DNA of 37,083 nucleotides from Thiomargarita sp. (GTDB lineage Bacteria; Pseudomonadota; Gammaproteobacteria; Beggiatoales; Beggiatoaceae). Of this stretch, positions 9,295-16,651 are shown one piece after another. Below the pieces are notes generated by a model. The model was not told the DNA's origin, searched no databases, and saw only the letters and a program-made list of their open reading frames with translations. Location: the NCBI GenBank assembly GCA_020720115.1, contig DYPD01000032.1:1-37083 (forward strand). The letters are read 5' to 3'. Each line of letters begins with the position of its first letter. The stretch's first letter is position 1. Position numbers and translations under genes: made by a program.

Positions 9295-9345
9295 GGTTTT
9301 TTCCTAAACATCTAAAGTTTGTTTTATGTACTAAGAGCAAGCTTT

Positions 9346-9379
9346 ATTATCCGCAGTCGGCATGACATGGGCATGACAT
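9346..9379 (-). promoter_or_regulatory. Pho box and -10 element of the pstS-like gene
   Basis: Read on the minus strand, two perfect heptamers ATGTCAT (9379-9373 and 9368-9362) are separated by GCCC. This is the 7-4-7 direct-repeat geometry of the PhoB operator (consensus CTGTCAT). A -10-like GATAAT (9351-9346) follows 10 bp after the second heptamer, as in PhoB-activated promoters where the box replaces the -35. The predicted transcript would start near 9338, giving a leader of about 45 nt before the pstS ATG at 9294. Confidence 0.82.
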
Positions 9380-9535
9380 GCAGTGACGCAAAGGAAAATA
9401 CCGGCTAGGCGCGAGATAGCGCATCAGGAATCACTGCGTAAAGACAACAGAGAAGAGAATGATGAAGAGAAAGACAAGCAAGCAGTAGCAACAAGCGGAA
9501 GCGTTGGCAGTAGCACAACGCTGCCGTATGTTAGC

Positions 9536-9946
9536 TTAATGTCCTAAATTAATATCGCGTCGGGCGGAAGAGACTGTCACCGTAAAACCCGCCATTACGT
9601 CTAAGAATTGCAGAGCAGTCAAAATCAGAAAAGTGCTATTACCTGCTTGTTTAACCAGCAAAAATTCTACTAAAAACACTACAAATAGAACCATAGAGGC
9701 GGCTTGTTCAACCATAGAAGCTTGACTAGCGCGTGTAGATTTGAAGATTTCAATGTATAGCAAACCCAAACCCACCAAAATGAACATCTCATTACTGCTG
9801 AATTGTAGCCGTGCGCCCGACATCATGCCGACATCCAGCAAAGGCTGTGTCAGCAACTGCGCATCGCCATTGAAAATCGCCAGGTTATAGGCAATTAACA
9901 AGAACACCAGGGTTGGGATGTTTCTCAGTATGGACATCATAAACAT
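9536..9946 (-). CDS. Small integral membrane protein, function unknown
   Basis: A 136-residue protein I do not recognise by name. Hydropathy by eye shows about four membrane segments: SILRNIPTLVFLLIAYNLAI, the region around FILVGLGLLYIEIF, SMVLFVVFLVEFLLV and STFLILTALQFLDVMAGFTV, with a short polar tail ARRDINLGH. The start ATG at 9946 has GGAG 5 nt upstream. It stands alone on the minus strand between the LysM gene (divergent) and pstS (same strand, 241 bp away, behind the Pho promoter), so it is probably not part of the pstS transcript. Confidence 0.65.
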   Translation of the reverse strand: MFMMSILRNIPTLVFLLIAYNLAIFNGDAQLLTQPLLDVGMMSGARLQFSSNEMFILVGLGLLYIEIFKSTRASQASMVEQAASMVLFVVFLVEFLLVKQAGNSTFLILTALQFLDVMAGFTVTVSSARRDINLGH

Positions 9947-10172
9947 AGGTTCTCCAAAACAGGATTAAAGTTGACGAAATTGATAAATATGCAGAAAATG
10001 AGCGGGCTTTTAAGGCTGAATGGAGCACCAAACAAGCGCCAAACTTTATTGCAAAACACGGCAAAAGTATAAAGTAAGGCATTGTTTTAATAAAGTTTAA
10101 CTTTGTTTTTTGTGCCTGTTCGCTACACCAAAAAATCCGCATGACAGCTTGCTATGTAAACGGGAGGATACC

Positions 10173-10928
10173 ATGTATAAACAACTCATTGGAGCAGGGC
10201 TGGTGATTTTTTCCACCTCGGCTTGGTCTGACGTCACTCACACAGTCACCGCCGGCGATACGTTTGAAAAAATTGCCACTCAGTATTATGGCGATGCCAA
10301 GCAGTGGAACAAAATTTACCAGGCAAACAAAAGCCTAATCAGCAGTCCTGATCATCTACAAGCCGGCTGGGTAATTACCATCCCTGGCGTCAATGCCGAA
10401 GCCGCCGCACCCGCCGCGCCGGAAACCGCAGCAGTTGAAGTAGCACCCACCGCAACTGCTGCGCCGGAAACTGCACCTGCTACAGCAGCAGCGCCTGCTG
10501 AAACCACACCTGCAACACCCTCGACGGCTGAAACCGCACCAGTTGAAGCCGCACCCGCTGAAGCCGCACCCGCTGCCACAACCGCCGCTCCACTGGAAAC
10601 TGCGCCTGCTACAGCAGCAGCCCCGACTGAAACCACCCCCGCCACTGCCTCACCGGCTGAAGCCGCGCCTGTTGCAGCGGCAACGCCTGAAGCAAGCACC
10701 ACAGAAGACCCGCAAGCCGCCATTGATGCCGCTATTGCCGCCACCAAAAAAGCGGACGCCGAGGGCTTTGAATGGCGCGATACGCAGAAACTGATTGAAG
10801 AGGCGCAAGAAGCCACTAAACAAGGCGATGCCGCTAAAGCAATTGCACTGGCTCAACAAGCACAGCAGCAAAGTGAACGTGCTTATGAGCAATCTGTTGC
10901 GCAGAAAAACGCCGCGCCACATATTTAG
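10173..10928 (+). CDS. LysM-domain envelope protein with Ala/Pro/Thr-rich repeat linker
   Basis: Exported protein of 251 residues that probably binds peptidoglycan. ATG 10173 has GGGAGG 7 nt upstream and opens a signal peptide MYKQLIGAGLVIFSTSAWS. A single LysM follows (VTHTVTAGDTFEKIATQYYG to LQAGWVITIPG, about residues 21-70). Residues about 75-175 form a low-complexity linker of Ala, Pro, Thr and Glu with an internal duplication. The last 70 residues are helical and charged (ATKKADAEGFEWRDTQKLIE, GDAAKAIALAQQAQQQSERA), resembling small lipoprotein-like coiled segments. The role (cell-wall organiser or enzyme regulator) cannot be determined. A strong terminator follows the stop. Confidence 0.82.
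   Translation: MYKQLIGAGLVIFSTSAWSDVTHTVTAGDTFEKIATQYYGDAKQWNKIYQANKSLISSPDHLQAGWVITIPGVNAEAAAPAAPETAAVEVAPTATAAPETAPATAAAPAETTPATPSTAETAPVEAAPAEAAPAATTAAPLETAPATAAAPTETTPATASPAEAAPVAAATPEASTTEDPQAAIDAAIAATKKADAEGFEWRDTQKLIEEAQEATKQGDAAKAIALAQQAQQQSERAYEQSVAQKNAAPHI
10467..10655 (+). repeat. In-frame duplication in the LysM-protein linker
   Basis: A segment beginning GAAACTGCACCTGCTACAGC at 10467 recurs at 10596 as GAAACTGCGCCTGCTACAGC, 129 bp (43 codons) later. Both encode ETAPATAAAP followed by an ETTPAT block. The spacing keeps frame, so linker length could vary by recombination without breaking the gene. Confidence 0.7.
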
Positions 10929-10951
10929 TTATTCTTTACGTTTTGACACAA

Positions 10952-10988
10952 AAACGCCCTCTTGCAGCACGGCTGCAAGAGGGCGTTT
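10952..10988. terminator. Bidirectional rho-independent terminator
   Basis: A perfect 17-bp stem AAACGCCCTCTTGCAGC (10952-10968) with 3-nt loop ACG pairs with 10972-10988. A T-rich tract follows on the plus strand and runs of A precede it, so it can end both the LysM gene and the convergent KamA-family gene. Confidence 0.93.
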
Positions 10989-10999
10989 GGTTTTATCTT

Positions 11000-12376
11000 C
11001 TAAACCTGTGATACAACACGCAATTGCGCCTTTGCCTGTATATGCGCAAATTCTTCAGCAAAAAAGAATTTTTCTTCACCAAACGCTGGTTTGAGTTGAT
11101 CTAACCAGGTTGCACGTTCATCAAATTGGGCAAAAAATGGACGTTGCACCCAGTCAGGATTGCGCCCTTGAATAAAGCGCAATGCCAAGACTTTTTCGCC
11201 GCAAATCTCTGTTACGCCTTGGATTTCTACCTTTCCTGGTGCGGCGCTCATGGAGGGTCCCCGTGCACTACGCGCCAAGCCTGAAACCTGCTTAATGGCA
11301 TCGCGGTAAATTTCCCAAGTACGCACCAGCGGCAATTGAAAATAATGCTTAGCCCCGGTGTCACGTTCTACAAACATATAGTAAGGATAAATGCCCAAAT
11401 TGACTTGGGTGCGCCACATTTGCGCCCACACTTGCGGGTCGTCGTTAATGTGCGCGATCAGCGGCGATTGGCTGCGAATGATCGCGCCCGTGTTGCGAAT
11501 GCGGCGAATCGCTTCCTGTGCGATCTCGGTATCCATTTCTTGCCAATGGTTAAAATGCGCCATGATTGCTACCTGTTTGCCGGCATTGGCTAAACGCTCC
11601 AACAAGCGCAACAGCTCATTGGCGTCCTCGTCGCTGACAAAACGCTGGGGCCAGAAAGTCAAGGCTTTAGTGCCGATGCGAATGTTTTCGACATGCCACA
11701 AACGCGGGTGTAGTAAGGGTTCTAAATAGCTCTGCAAGTGCTTGGTTTTCATCACCATAGGATCGCCGCCAGTGAGTAGTAGATCGCTGACTTCGTGATG
11801 CCGCTCTAAATAAAGGTGTAGTTTTTCTGCTTCATTCATGGCAAAACGCAGGTCTTTGTCGCCTACAAATTGCGCCCAGCGAAAACAAAAAGTGCAGTAA
11901 GCATGGCAGGTTTGTCCTTGACTGGGAAAAAATAGCACTGTTTCTCGATACTTATGTTGCACACCCGACAAGCGTTCGTCGTCTAGTAGGGGTACATTTA
12001 ACTCGCGCTGTCCCGACGGATGTGGATTCAATTCGCCGCGAATGCGCTGGATACTGGTACTGATTTTGGCGGTGTTGCTGCTATGCAGGGCATCTGCCAT
12101 ACGCTGAAATTGGTCATCCGATAACATGCCAGGCTGAGGAAAAGTCAACTGAAAAATCGGATCATCTGGGACTTTATCCCAGTCAATTAACTCCTCAATC
12201 ACATAACGATTGACGCGAAAGGGCAGCACATGCGCCACTACACGCATGTTAAAACGCTGCTCAGCAGATAGACGGTGAATGTGCGGAATTTTCTCTAACT
12301 GACGTTCGGTATAGACCTGAAACTGTTCGATATTGCTCAATGTCAGACGTTCTGCTGTGTTATTTTGTCTCATCAT
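11000..12376 (-). CDS. KamA-family radical SAM aminomutase-like protein
   Basis: A 458-residue radical SAM enzyme of the lysine 2,3-aminomutase (KamA/EpmB) superfamily, expected to use a 4Fe-4S cluster, SAM and possibly PLP. The cluster motif is CHAYCTFC (Cys157, Cys161, Cys164), followed by FRWAQFVGDKDLRF. Other conserved features are DLLLTGGDPMVMKT, IRIGTKALTFWPQRF, MAHFNHWQEM, RSQSPLIAHINDDP and NLGIYPYYMFVERDTGAKHY. It is longer than EpmB (about 340) and the sequence after the cluster (FCFRW) differs from the usual HCTRR of lysine aminomutases, so the substrate is uncertain. The start has AAGGAG 9 nt upstream of ATG ATG. It is transcribed alone, divergent from nnrD. No lysyl-EF-P ligase is adjacent. 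Confidence 0.85.
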   Translation of the reverse strand: MMRQNNTAERLTLSNIEQFQVYTERQLEKIPHIHRLSAEQRFNMRVVAHVLPFRVNRYVIEELIDWDKVPDDPIFQLTFPQPGMLSDDQFQRMADALHSSNTAKISTSIQRIRGELNPHPSGQRELNVPLLDDERLSGVQHKYRETVLFFPSQGQTCHAYCTFCFRWAQFVGDKDLRFAMNEAEKLHLYLERHHEVSDLLLTGGDPMVMKTKHLQSYLEPLLHPRLWHVENIRIGTKALTFWPQRFVSDEDANELLRLLERLANAGKQVAIMAHFNHWQEMDTEIAQEAIRRIRNTGAIIRSQSPLIAHINDDPQVWAQMWRTQVNLGIYPYYMFVERDTGAKHYFQLPLVRTWEIYRDAIKQVSGLARSARGPSMSAAPGKVEIQGVTEICGEKVLALRFIQGRNPDWVQRPFFAQFDERATWLDQLKPAFGEEKFFFAEEFAHIQAKAQLRVVSQV

Positions 12377-12662
12377 AAGATCGTGCTCCTTAACGTGCGA
12401 AAAGCCTTAAATACACTGGAAAATACAGTGCAAATGAGGGCTTCTCTGGTGCCGAGGGATGCTGTGCCATAAAGCCAGCTTTTCCCTGCTTTAGGGGTGC
12501 GTCAGTTTTTAGCTATCTATTTGATTTTGAAAAGTATGTAGACCAGCGGCAGGGCGTAGTGTGGGATTTGCAGAGGTTGTCTCTACAAGATACCCTTTTA
12601 AGGCTTGCACGCTGTCTCCTTGGTGGCTGCTCCTGTCGTTAAAGCCCGACAAAAAACAAAAT

Positions 12663-12713
12663 AAAACCTTAAAAATCAAAAATATAATTATTTTTGAGTG
12701 ATTTTAAGGTTTT
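12663..12713. repeat. 51-bp AT-rich two-part palindrome
   Basis: The outer arms AAAACCTTAAAAATC (12663-12677) and GATTTTAAGGTTTT (12700-12713) are complementary with one missing base. Within them TCAAAAATA and TATTTTTGA form a second inverted pair around TAAT. It could form a cruciform or serve as a bidirectional terminator or operator between divergent genes. No matching terminal repeats or target duplication indicate a transposon. Confidence 0.6.
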
Positions 12714-12761
12714 CCGCTCTATATTCCAGACACTCCATTTTTAGCAATGGATTGTTATTAT

Positions 12762-12788
12762 TTGACGATCATAACAGAAAGCTAGAAT
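12762..12788 (+). promoter_or_regulatory. Candidate promoter of nnrD
   Basis: TTGACG (12762-12767) and TAGAAT (12783-12788) are separated by 15 bp, slightly shorter than ideal, 46 bp before the nnrD start. Prediction by eye. Confidence 0.35.
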
Positions 12789-12834
12789 TTCCCAGTATTC
12801 GTATAGACTCTTAAATTGTCAGGAGCGGTGCGCA

Positions 12835-14319
12835 ATGAAACATCCCCTTAATTTATACAGTGCTCAAGCCGTAAAAGCCTTGGATGCCGCGGCGATTGAA
12901 CAGCAGCAGATACGCGGTTTGACGCTGATGGAACGTGCAGCACAAGCGACTTTTCAAGCGGTGTGCAGCAATTTTCCCGTTGTAACCCAGGCACAAGCGC
13001 ACTGGGTGCTGGTGTGCGGTTTGGGCAATAATGCCGGTGATGCGTATGTGATTGCACGTTTAGCGCATGTAGCGGGTTACGCGGTGAGGGTGTTGCAACT
13101 GGGCGATGTGCAAAAATTGCGTGGCGATGCGCGAGCGGCTTACCAAGCGCTTTGCGCTCTGGGCGTTACTGTACAGGCATTTTCGCCGGCGCTTTTAACC
13201 CCGGCGACAGTGATTGTGGATGGAATTTTTGGCATCGGGCTGGACCGTCTGGTCAGCGACGAGTGGGCGGCGGCGATTGAAGCTATTAACCAGCATCCAG
13301 CGCCCGTCGTGGCGGTGGACATCCCGTCCGGCTTGCACCCAGATACAGGTTGCGTGCTCGGTGTTGCCATCAAAGCCCAGTTGACGGTCAGCTTTATTGG
13401 CTTAAAGCAAGGCATGTTCACCGCTGAAGGCGTTGAATACTGTGGCAAAATTCACTTTGATGATCTGCAAGTACCAGCGCAAATTTATGCGCAAGTGCTG
13501 CCCAGCGCACGGCGTTTGGATGCGGACAACCGCTTGCGCCTACCACCGCGTCCGCGCCAAGCACACAAAGGCGATTTTGGACACCTACTCTTGATTGGCG
13601 GCGATTTGGGTATGAGCGGTGCGATTTTGTTGGCAGGACAAGCCGCCGCCCGTGCCGGCTGCGGTAAGGTCACTATCGCCACACACCCAGAACACGCCGC
13701 TTGGCTAACGCTGACGCAGCCCGAACTCATGTGTCGCGGCGTGTACACACCAGAAGACTTACAGCCCTTATTGCAACACGCCAGCGTCATTGCGATTGGA
13801 CCGGGTTTGGGACAATCCGACTGGGCGTGGATGCTGTTCAACGCCGTTATTCAGCAGCACAAACCCTTGGTGCTCGATGCAGACGCGCTAAATCTGTTAG
13901 CCAAAGCCCCCATCAAACCCATGCAAGCGGTGCTGACCCCACACCCCGCCGAAGCAGCGCGTTTGCTGCAATGCCATACCGCACAAATACAAGCGGATCG
14001 CTTCGCCGCCGTGCGACAGATACAACAAAAATTCGGCGGTGTTTGCGTGCTCAAGGGCGCCGGCACCCTGATTGCCAACGCACAAGATGGCATTAGCCTA
14101 TGCAGCGCAGGCAATCCTGGCATGGCAAGCGGCGGCATGGGCGATCTACTAACGGGACTCATCGGCAGTTTAGCCGCGCAAATCTCAGACCTCCACACAG
14201 CAGCACTCATGGGCGTGTGTTTGCACGCTGCCGCTGGCGATCTGGCAGCACAAGAGGGCGAACGCGGCTTATTGGCAAGCGACTTATTGCCCTGGATTCG
14301 CCATTTGCTCAATACTTAA
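12835..14319 (+). CDS. nnrD: Bifunctional NAD(P)H-hydrate epimerase/dehydratase
   Basis: Metabolite-repair enzyme of 494 residues that converts damaged NAD(P)HX back to NAD(P)H. The N-terminal half (about 1-215) is the YjeF_N epimerase domain with CGLGNNAGDAYVIARLAHVA and VDIPSGLHPDTG. The C-terminal half (about 225-494) is the ribokinase-like ADP-dependent dehydratase with GGDLGMSGAILLAGQAAARA, AIGPGLGQ, VLDADALNLLA, VLTPHPAEAARLL and the catalytic GNPGMASGGMGDLLTG. The fused arrangement is standard in bacteria. AGGAG lies 9 nt before ATG. In many gammaproteobacteria this gene precedes tsaE and amiB; here those genes are absent. Confidence 0.95.
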   Translation: MKHPLNLYSAQAVKALDAAAIEQQQIRGLTLMERAAQATFQAVCSNFPVVTQAQAHWVLVCGLGNNAGDAYVIARLAHVAGYAVRVLQLGDVQKLRGDARAAYQALCALGVTVQAFSPALLTPATVIVDGIFGIGLDRLVSDEWAAAIEAINQHPAPVVAVDIPSGLHPDTGCVLGVAIKAQLTVSFIGLKQGMFTAEGVEYCGKIHFDDLQVPAQIYAQVLPSARRLDADNRLRLPPRPRQAHKGDFGHLLLIGGDLGMSGAILLAGQAAARAGCGKVTIATHPEHAAWLTLTQPELMCRGVYTPEDLQPLLQHASVIAIGPGLGQSDWAWMLFNAVIQQHKPLVLDADALNLLAKAPIKPMQAVLTPHPAEAARLLQCHTAQIQADRFAAVRQIQQKFGGVCVLKGAGTLIANAQDGISLCSAGNPGMASGGMGDLLTGLIGSLAAQISDLHTAALMGVCLHAAAGDLAAQEGERGLLASDLLPWIRHLLNT

Positions 14320-14546
14320 CACCAATTTGGCATTGGTATTAAAACAGCCAGGTAGCCAGGACTAAAACTGAACAGTGTGCCTGGATTTTCTGCAAAACGG
14401 TTGCTGCTGGTGCGGATCGGCTCACCAAACGCATCCTTGTTGCGATATGCTTGACGTAAGCGAATGCCGTCACTGTTGATGGTAACATCCGTGCCCGCCA
14501 AGTAATTCATCGCATCGCCAGTGCGACAGGATTGGTAACTCGGCAT
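14316..14546 (-). CDS. Uncertain small ORF, possible gene remnant
   Basis: A 76-codon frame on the minus strand from ATG 14546 (MPSYQSCRTGDAMNYLAGTD and so on), extending to an in-frame GTG at 14600. Its codon choice resembles the neighbouring genes and the VTINSDGIRLRQAY stretch vaguely recalls bacterial SH3-like repeats. There is no good Shine-Dalgarno, and its 3' end runs into the end of nnrD. It may be the tail of a decayed gene. It fills most of the 330-bp gap between nnrD and the DUF2384 gene; nothing else is visible there apart from a weak hairpin ACCAAT/ATTGGT at 14321-14337. Confidence 0.3.
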   Translation of the reverse strand: MPSYQSCRTGDAMNYLAGTDVTINSDGIRLRQAYRNKDAFGEPIRTSSNRFAENPGTLFSFSPGYLAVLIPMPNWC

Positions 14547-14649
14547 ATCTACCCAAAATAGCCCCCTAGCTGGAGGGAAAACATCAGTGAACCTAAGCAC
14601 CTGTTTCGTGCAAAGTTCTCAATTCACTTTAAATCTCAGGATTATTTCC

Positions 14650-15039
14650 ATGTCTAACTTGACTGAACAAGACCGCATTGATTTAGCGCAATCCATCTTA
14701 ACCCTGTTTGAGTTCTGGAAAATAGAGCCTGATCAGCAAGTTAATCTGCTGGGTTTACCTTCAGATACGCGCCCGCGTTGGCTCAAACGCTACCGTGAAG
14801 GCACCCCCTTTCCTGACGATCAAGAATTGCTCAAGCGCGCAGAAAATTTTCTGGAAATTGACAGCGCCTTGTTTACCACTTTTCCTCATAACCGCAGCAT
14901 GGGTAAAATCTGGCTCAAAACACCCAACCGCAGGTTTGGCAACCAAACTCCGCTTGCCCTCATGTTAGCCGAAGGTTTGCTCGGTATTAACCAAGTCAAA
15001 TGCCATCTGGATTGCACCCACAACTGGATTGAATTCTAA
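14650..15039 (+). CDS. MbcA/ParS/Xre antitoxin-like (DUF2384) protein
   Basis: A 129-residue cytoplasmic protein. The C-terminal segment IWLKTPNRRFGNQTPLALML followed by AEGLLGINQVKCHLDCTHNW matches the DUF2384 (MbcA/ParS/Xre toxin-binding) pattern of antitoxins paired with RES-domain toxins. The N-terminal part (RIDLAQSILTLFEFWKIEPD, GLPSDTRPRWLKRYREGTPF) resembles the helix-turn-helix part of these proteins. I chose ATG 14650 (MSNLTEQDRIDLA) because the longer frame from 14587 adds a non-conserved leader. No RES or other toxin gene is adjacent; the next gene is mlaA. Stand-alone DUF2384 proteins are common, so toxin-antitoxin function is not shown. Confidence 0.75.
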   Translation: MSNLTEQDRIDLAQSILTLFEFWKIEPDQQVNLLGLPSDTRPRWLKRYREGTPFPDDQELLKRAENFLEIDSALFTTFPHNRSMGKIWLKTPNRRFGNQTPLALMLAEGLLGINQVKCHLDCTHNWIEF

Positions 15040-15172
15040 CGATAATGGCTTTTTGTTTGAAAAATCTATTGTTGCCTTGCTGTTCAGATCAGCACTGGTT
15101 ACAATTCCGCTTGATTTTGCATACCCTTATGAGCGCACGGATGTGGCAAGGCATAACAGAGGAGTTTATCGG

Positions 15173-15925
15173 ATGCGAACCAGCAAAAACTTATTGATTT
15201 TCAGCTTAGGTCTTCTATCCCTAGCCTTACAGGGCTGTGCTTCTTTGCCTAATGGCAAACCCGCATCTGATGATCCGCTAGAATCCATGAACCGAGCAAT
15301 TTTCAAATTTAATCAAAGTGCTGACCGCGTTGTCTTAAAACCGGTGGCGGAGGCTTACACCAGTACCCTACCAGAGCAACTGCGCATCAGCATCAGCAAT
15401 TTTTTTGGCAATATCGGTGAAGTAGGCTCTGTTGCCAACGACTTACTGCAATTGAAATTTAAACAAGCAGGGCGCGACAGCGGACGCTTTTTACTTAATA
15501 CCACTGTGGGCTTTTTTGGATTTTTTGATCCCGCAACAGAATATGGCATACCCCGCAATGATGAAGATTTCGGACAAACCCTGGGGTATTGGGGTGTGCC
15601 TGCGGGACCCTATTTAGTATTACCTTTGCTTGGACCCAGCAATTTACGCGATACTGCCGGTTTAGTTGCGGATGCGCAGGTTGATCCACAGCGTCAAGTG
15701 GCTGATACAAGAGCGCGCACTTGGTTGCTATATGGCGGTGGTGTTGTTAATGCCATAGATGCCCGTGCGCGGTATTTGGGCGCAGAACGCACGCTAGATT
15801 CGGCTGCAACTGACCCTTATCTGTTTCTTAAAAATGGCTATTCTCTAAGACGCAAGTCACTGATTCTTGATGGAAAAATACCAGAAGAAGGCGCAGTCAG
15901 TGATAAAGACCTGTTTGGTGATTAA
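15173..15925 (+). CDS. mlaA: Outer-membrane lipoprotein MlaA (VacJ)
   Basis: MlaA takes misplaced phospholipids from the outer leaflet of the outer membrane and passes them to the MlaC/MlaFEDB system. The 250-residue product has a lipoprotein signal ending LSLALQGC (lipidated Cys22), then the family core DDPLESMNRAIFKFNQSADR, SNFFGNIGEVGSVANDLLQL, GRFLLNTTVGFFGFFDPATE, EDFGQTLGYWGVPAGPYLVL and PLLGPSNLRDTAG. ATG 15173 has GGAG 9 nt upstream; the longer frame to 15029 is not conserved in composition. The other mla genes are not in the window. The zapB-like gene begins 6 bp after its stop. Confidence 0.95.
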   Translation: MRTSKNLLIFSLGLLSLALQGCASLPNGKPASDDPLESMNRAIFKFNQSADRVVLKPVAEAYTSTLPEQLRISISNFFGNIGEVGSVANDLLQLKFKQAGRDSGRFLLNTTVGFFGFFDPATEYGIPRNDEDFGQTLGYWGVPAGPYLVLPLLGPSNLRDTAGLVADAQVDPQRQVADTRARTWLLYGGGVVNAIDARARYLGAERTLDSAATDPYLFLKNGYSLRRKSLILDGKIPEEGAVSDKDLFGD

Positions 15926-15931
15926 TACGCT

Positions 15932-16141
15932 ATGAGCCATGCTGCTTTAGCCACTTTGGAGCAAAAGCTTGACGAGCTTATCCGCGTGTGCGAACAGCTC
16001 ACAGAGGAAAATCGGCGTTTACGCGAAGAGCAGCACAGCCTTAAAGCCGAGCGCAATGCTTTGTTGGATAAAACCGCGCAAGCACGCAACCGCATTGAAG
16101 GCATGATTGAACGTCTCAAACTATTGGAGCATGAAGTATGA
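15932..16141 (+). CDS. ZapB-like small coiled-coil protein (TIGR02449 type)
   Basis: A 69-residue protein, nearly all heptad-like coiled coil (LATLEQKLDELIRVCEQLTE, ENRRLREEQHSLKAERNALL), ending in an Arg/Leu-rich helix. Such proteins precede zapA in many gammaproteobacteria and are thought to act with the Z-ring. Its stop overlaps the zapA start by ATGA, indicating translational coupling. Confidence 0.85.
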   Translation: MSHAALATLEQKLDELIRVCEQLTEENRRLREEQHSLKAERNALLDKTAQARNRIEGMIERLKLLEHEV

Positions 16142-16443
16142 GCCGCAATCGCCAAGTGACTTTACACATTCTCGACAAAGACTATGTGGTTGCCTGCCCC
16201 GAAAACGAACGTGAGGATTTACTGGCGTGTGCCGATTACCTTAGCCAAAAAATGCAGGAAGTTAAAGAACGTGGCAAAGTGGTTGGTACTGAGCGCCTGT
16301 TGGTCATGACTGCGTTAAACATTATTCACGAATTGTTACATAAAAATGAAAAAAGCAGTTATAATGAAGTCACAGACGTAGAAATAGAGCGATTACAAAA
16401 TAAAATCAATAAAGCGCTAGCTCAGCAGCAGTCTGTAGTTTAG
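16138..16443 (+). CDS. zapA: Cell division protein ZapA
   Basis: A 101-residue FtsZ-binding protein that crosslinks Z-ring protofilaments. The N-terminal fold VTLHILDKDYVVACPENERE, then DLLACADYLSQKMQEVKERG, the conserved GTERLLVMTALNIIHELL and a C-terminal coiled coil (DVEIERLQNKINKAL) match ZapA. Gene order zapB-like, zapA, 6S RNA, fau is the classic gammaproteobacterial linkage. Confidence 0.94.
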   Translation: MSRNRQVTLHILDKDYVVACPENEREDLLACADYLSQKMQEVKERGKVVGTERLLVMTALNIIHELLHKNEKSSYNEVTDVEIERLQNKINKALAQQQSVV

Positions 16444-16446
16444 TTC

Positions 16447-16626
16447 TTGGCGTTGCCCATACATTGGGGGCAAAAAGATGCTTGAACCTATTCTTATACG
16501 CCTGGGGACGGAGAAATTTCTTGGTGTGCATACCCGCTAGACGGGGAGTCTAATAAGAAATTCAGATGTTCCCACTTGAGCTTCCGGTTCAAGGCGAGTA
16601 GTTTCTGGTGCATGGGTGACGCCCTT
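16447..16626 (+). ncRNA. ssrS: 6S RNA (SsrS)
   Basis: The segment between zapA and fau is the conserved site of 6S RNA, which mimics an open promoter and sequesters sigma70 RNA polymerase in stationary phase. A terminal stem forms between GGCGTTGCCCATACA (from 16449) and TGCATGGGTGACGCC (ending 16623), with G-U pairs and one mismatch. Inner pairings include AATTTCTT with AAGAAATT, CCCGC with a G-rich partner (GACGGGG), and the TTGAGCTTCCGGTTCAA hairpin like the TTGAACCAAGGGTTCAA region of E. coli 6S. Length about 180 nt fits. The exact ends are estimated. The 3' end lies about 25 bp before the fau start. Confidence 0.82.
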
Positions 16627-16651
16627 TATCCTGCCGGTTTTATCTTTCTCT

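Larger units (their letters stand above)
12377..12834. other. 458-bp divergent intergenic region between the KamA-family gene and nnrD
   Basis: No convincing coding sequence. It carries a long AT-rich palindrome (12663-12713) and a candidate promoter for nnrD. I compared the leader of the KamA-family gene with the riboswitch cores I can recall and saw no clear match. Confidence 0.6.

Noticed and set aside
10352-10816. Long antisense ORF across the LysM gene linker
   Set aside because: An artefact of GC-rich Ala/Pro codons read backwards; the plus-strand gene has a signal peptide, LysM and ribosome site.
14321-14337. Hairpin ACCAAT/ATTGGT after nnrD as a terminator
   Set aside because: The stem is only 6 bp, AT-rich, and no T run follows.
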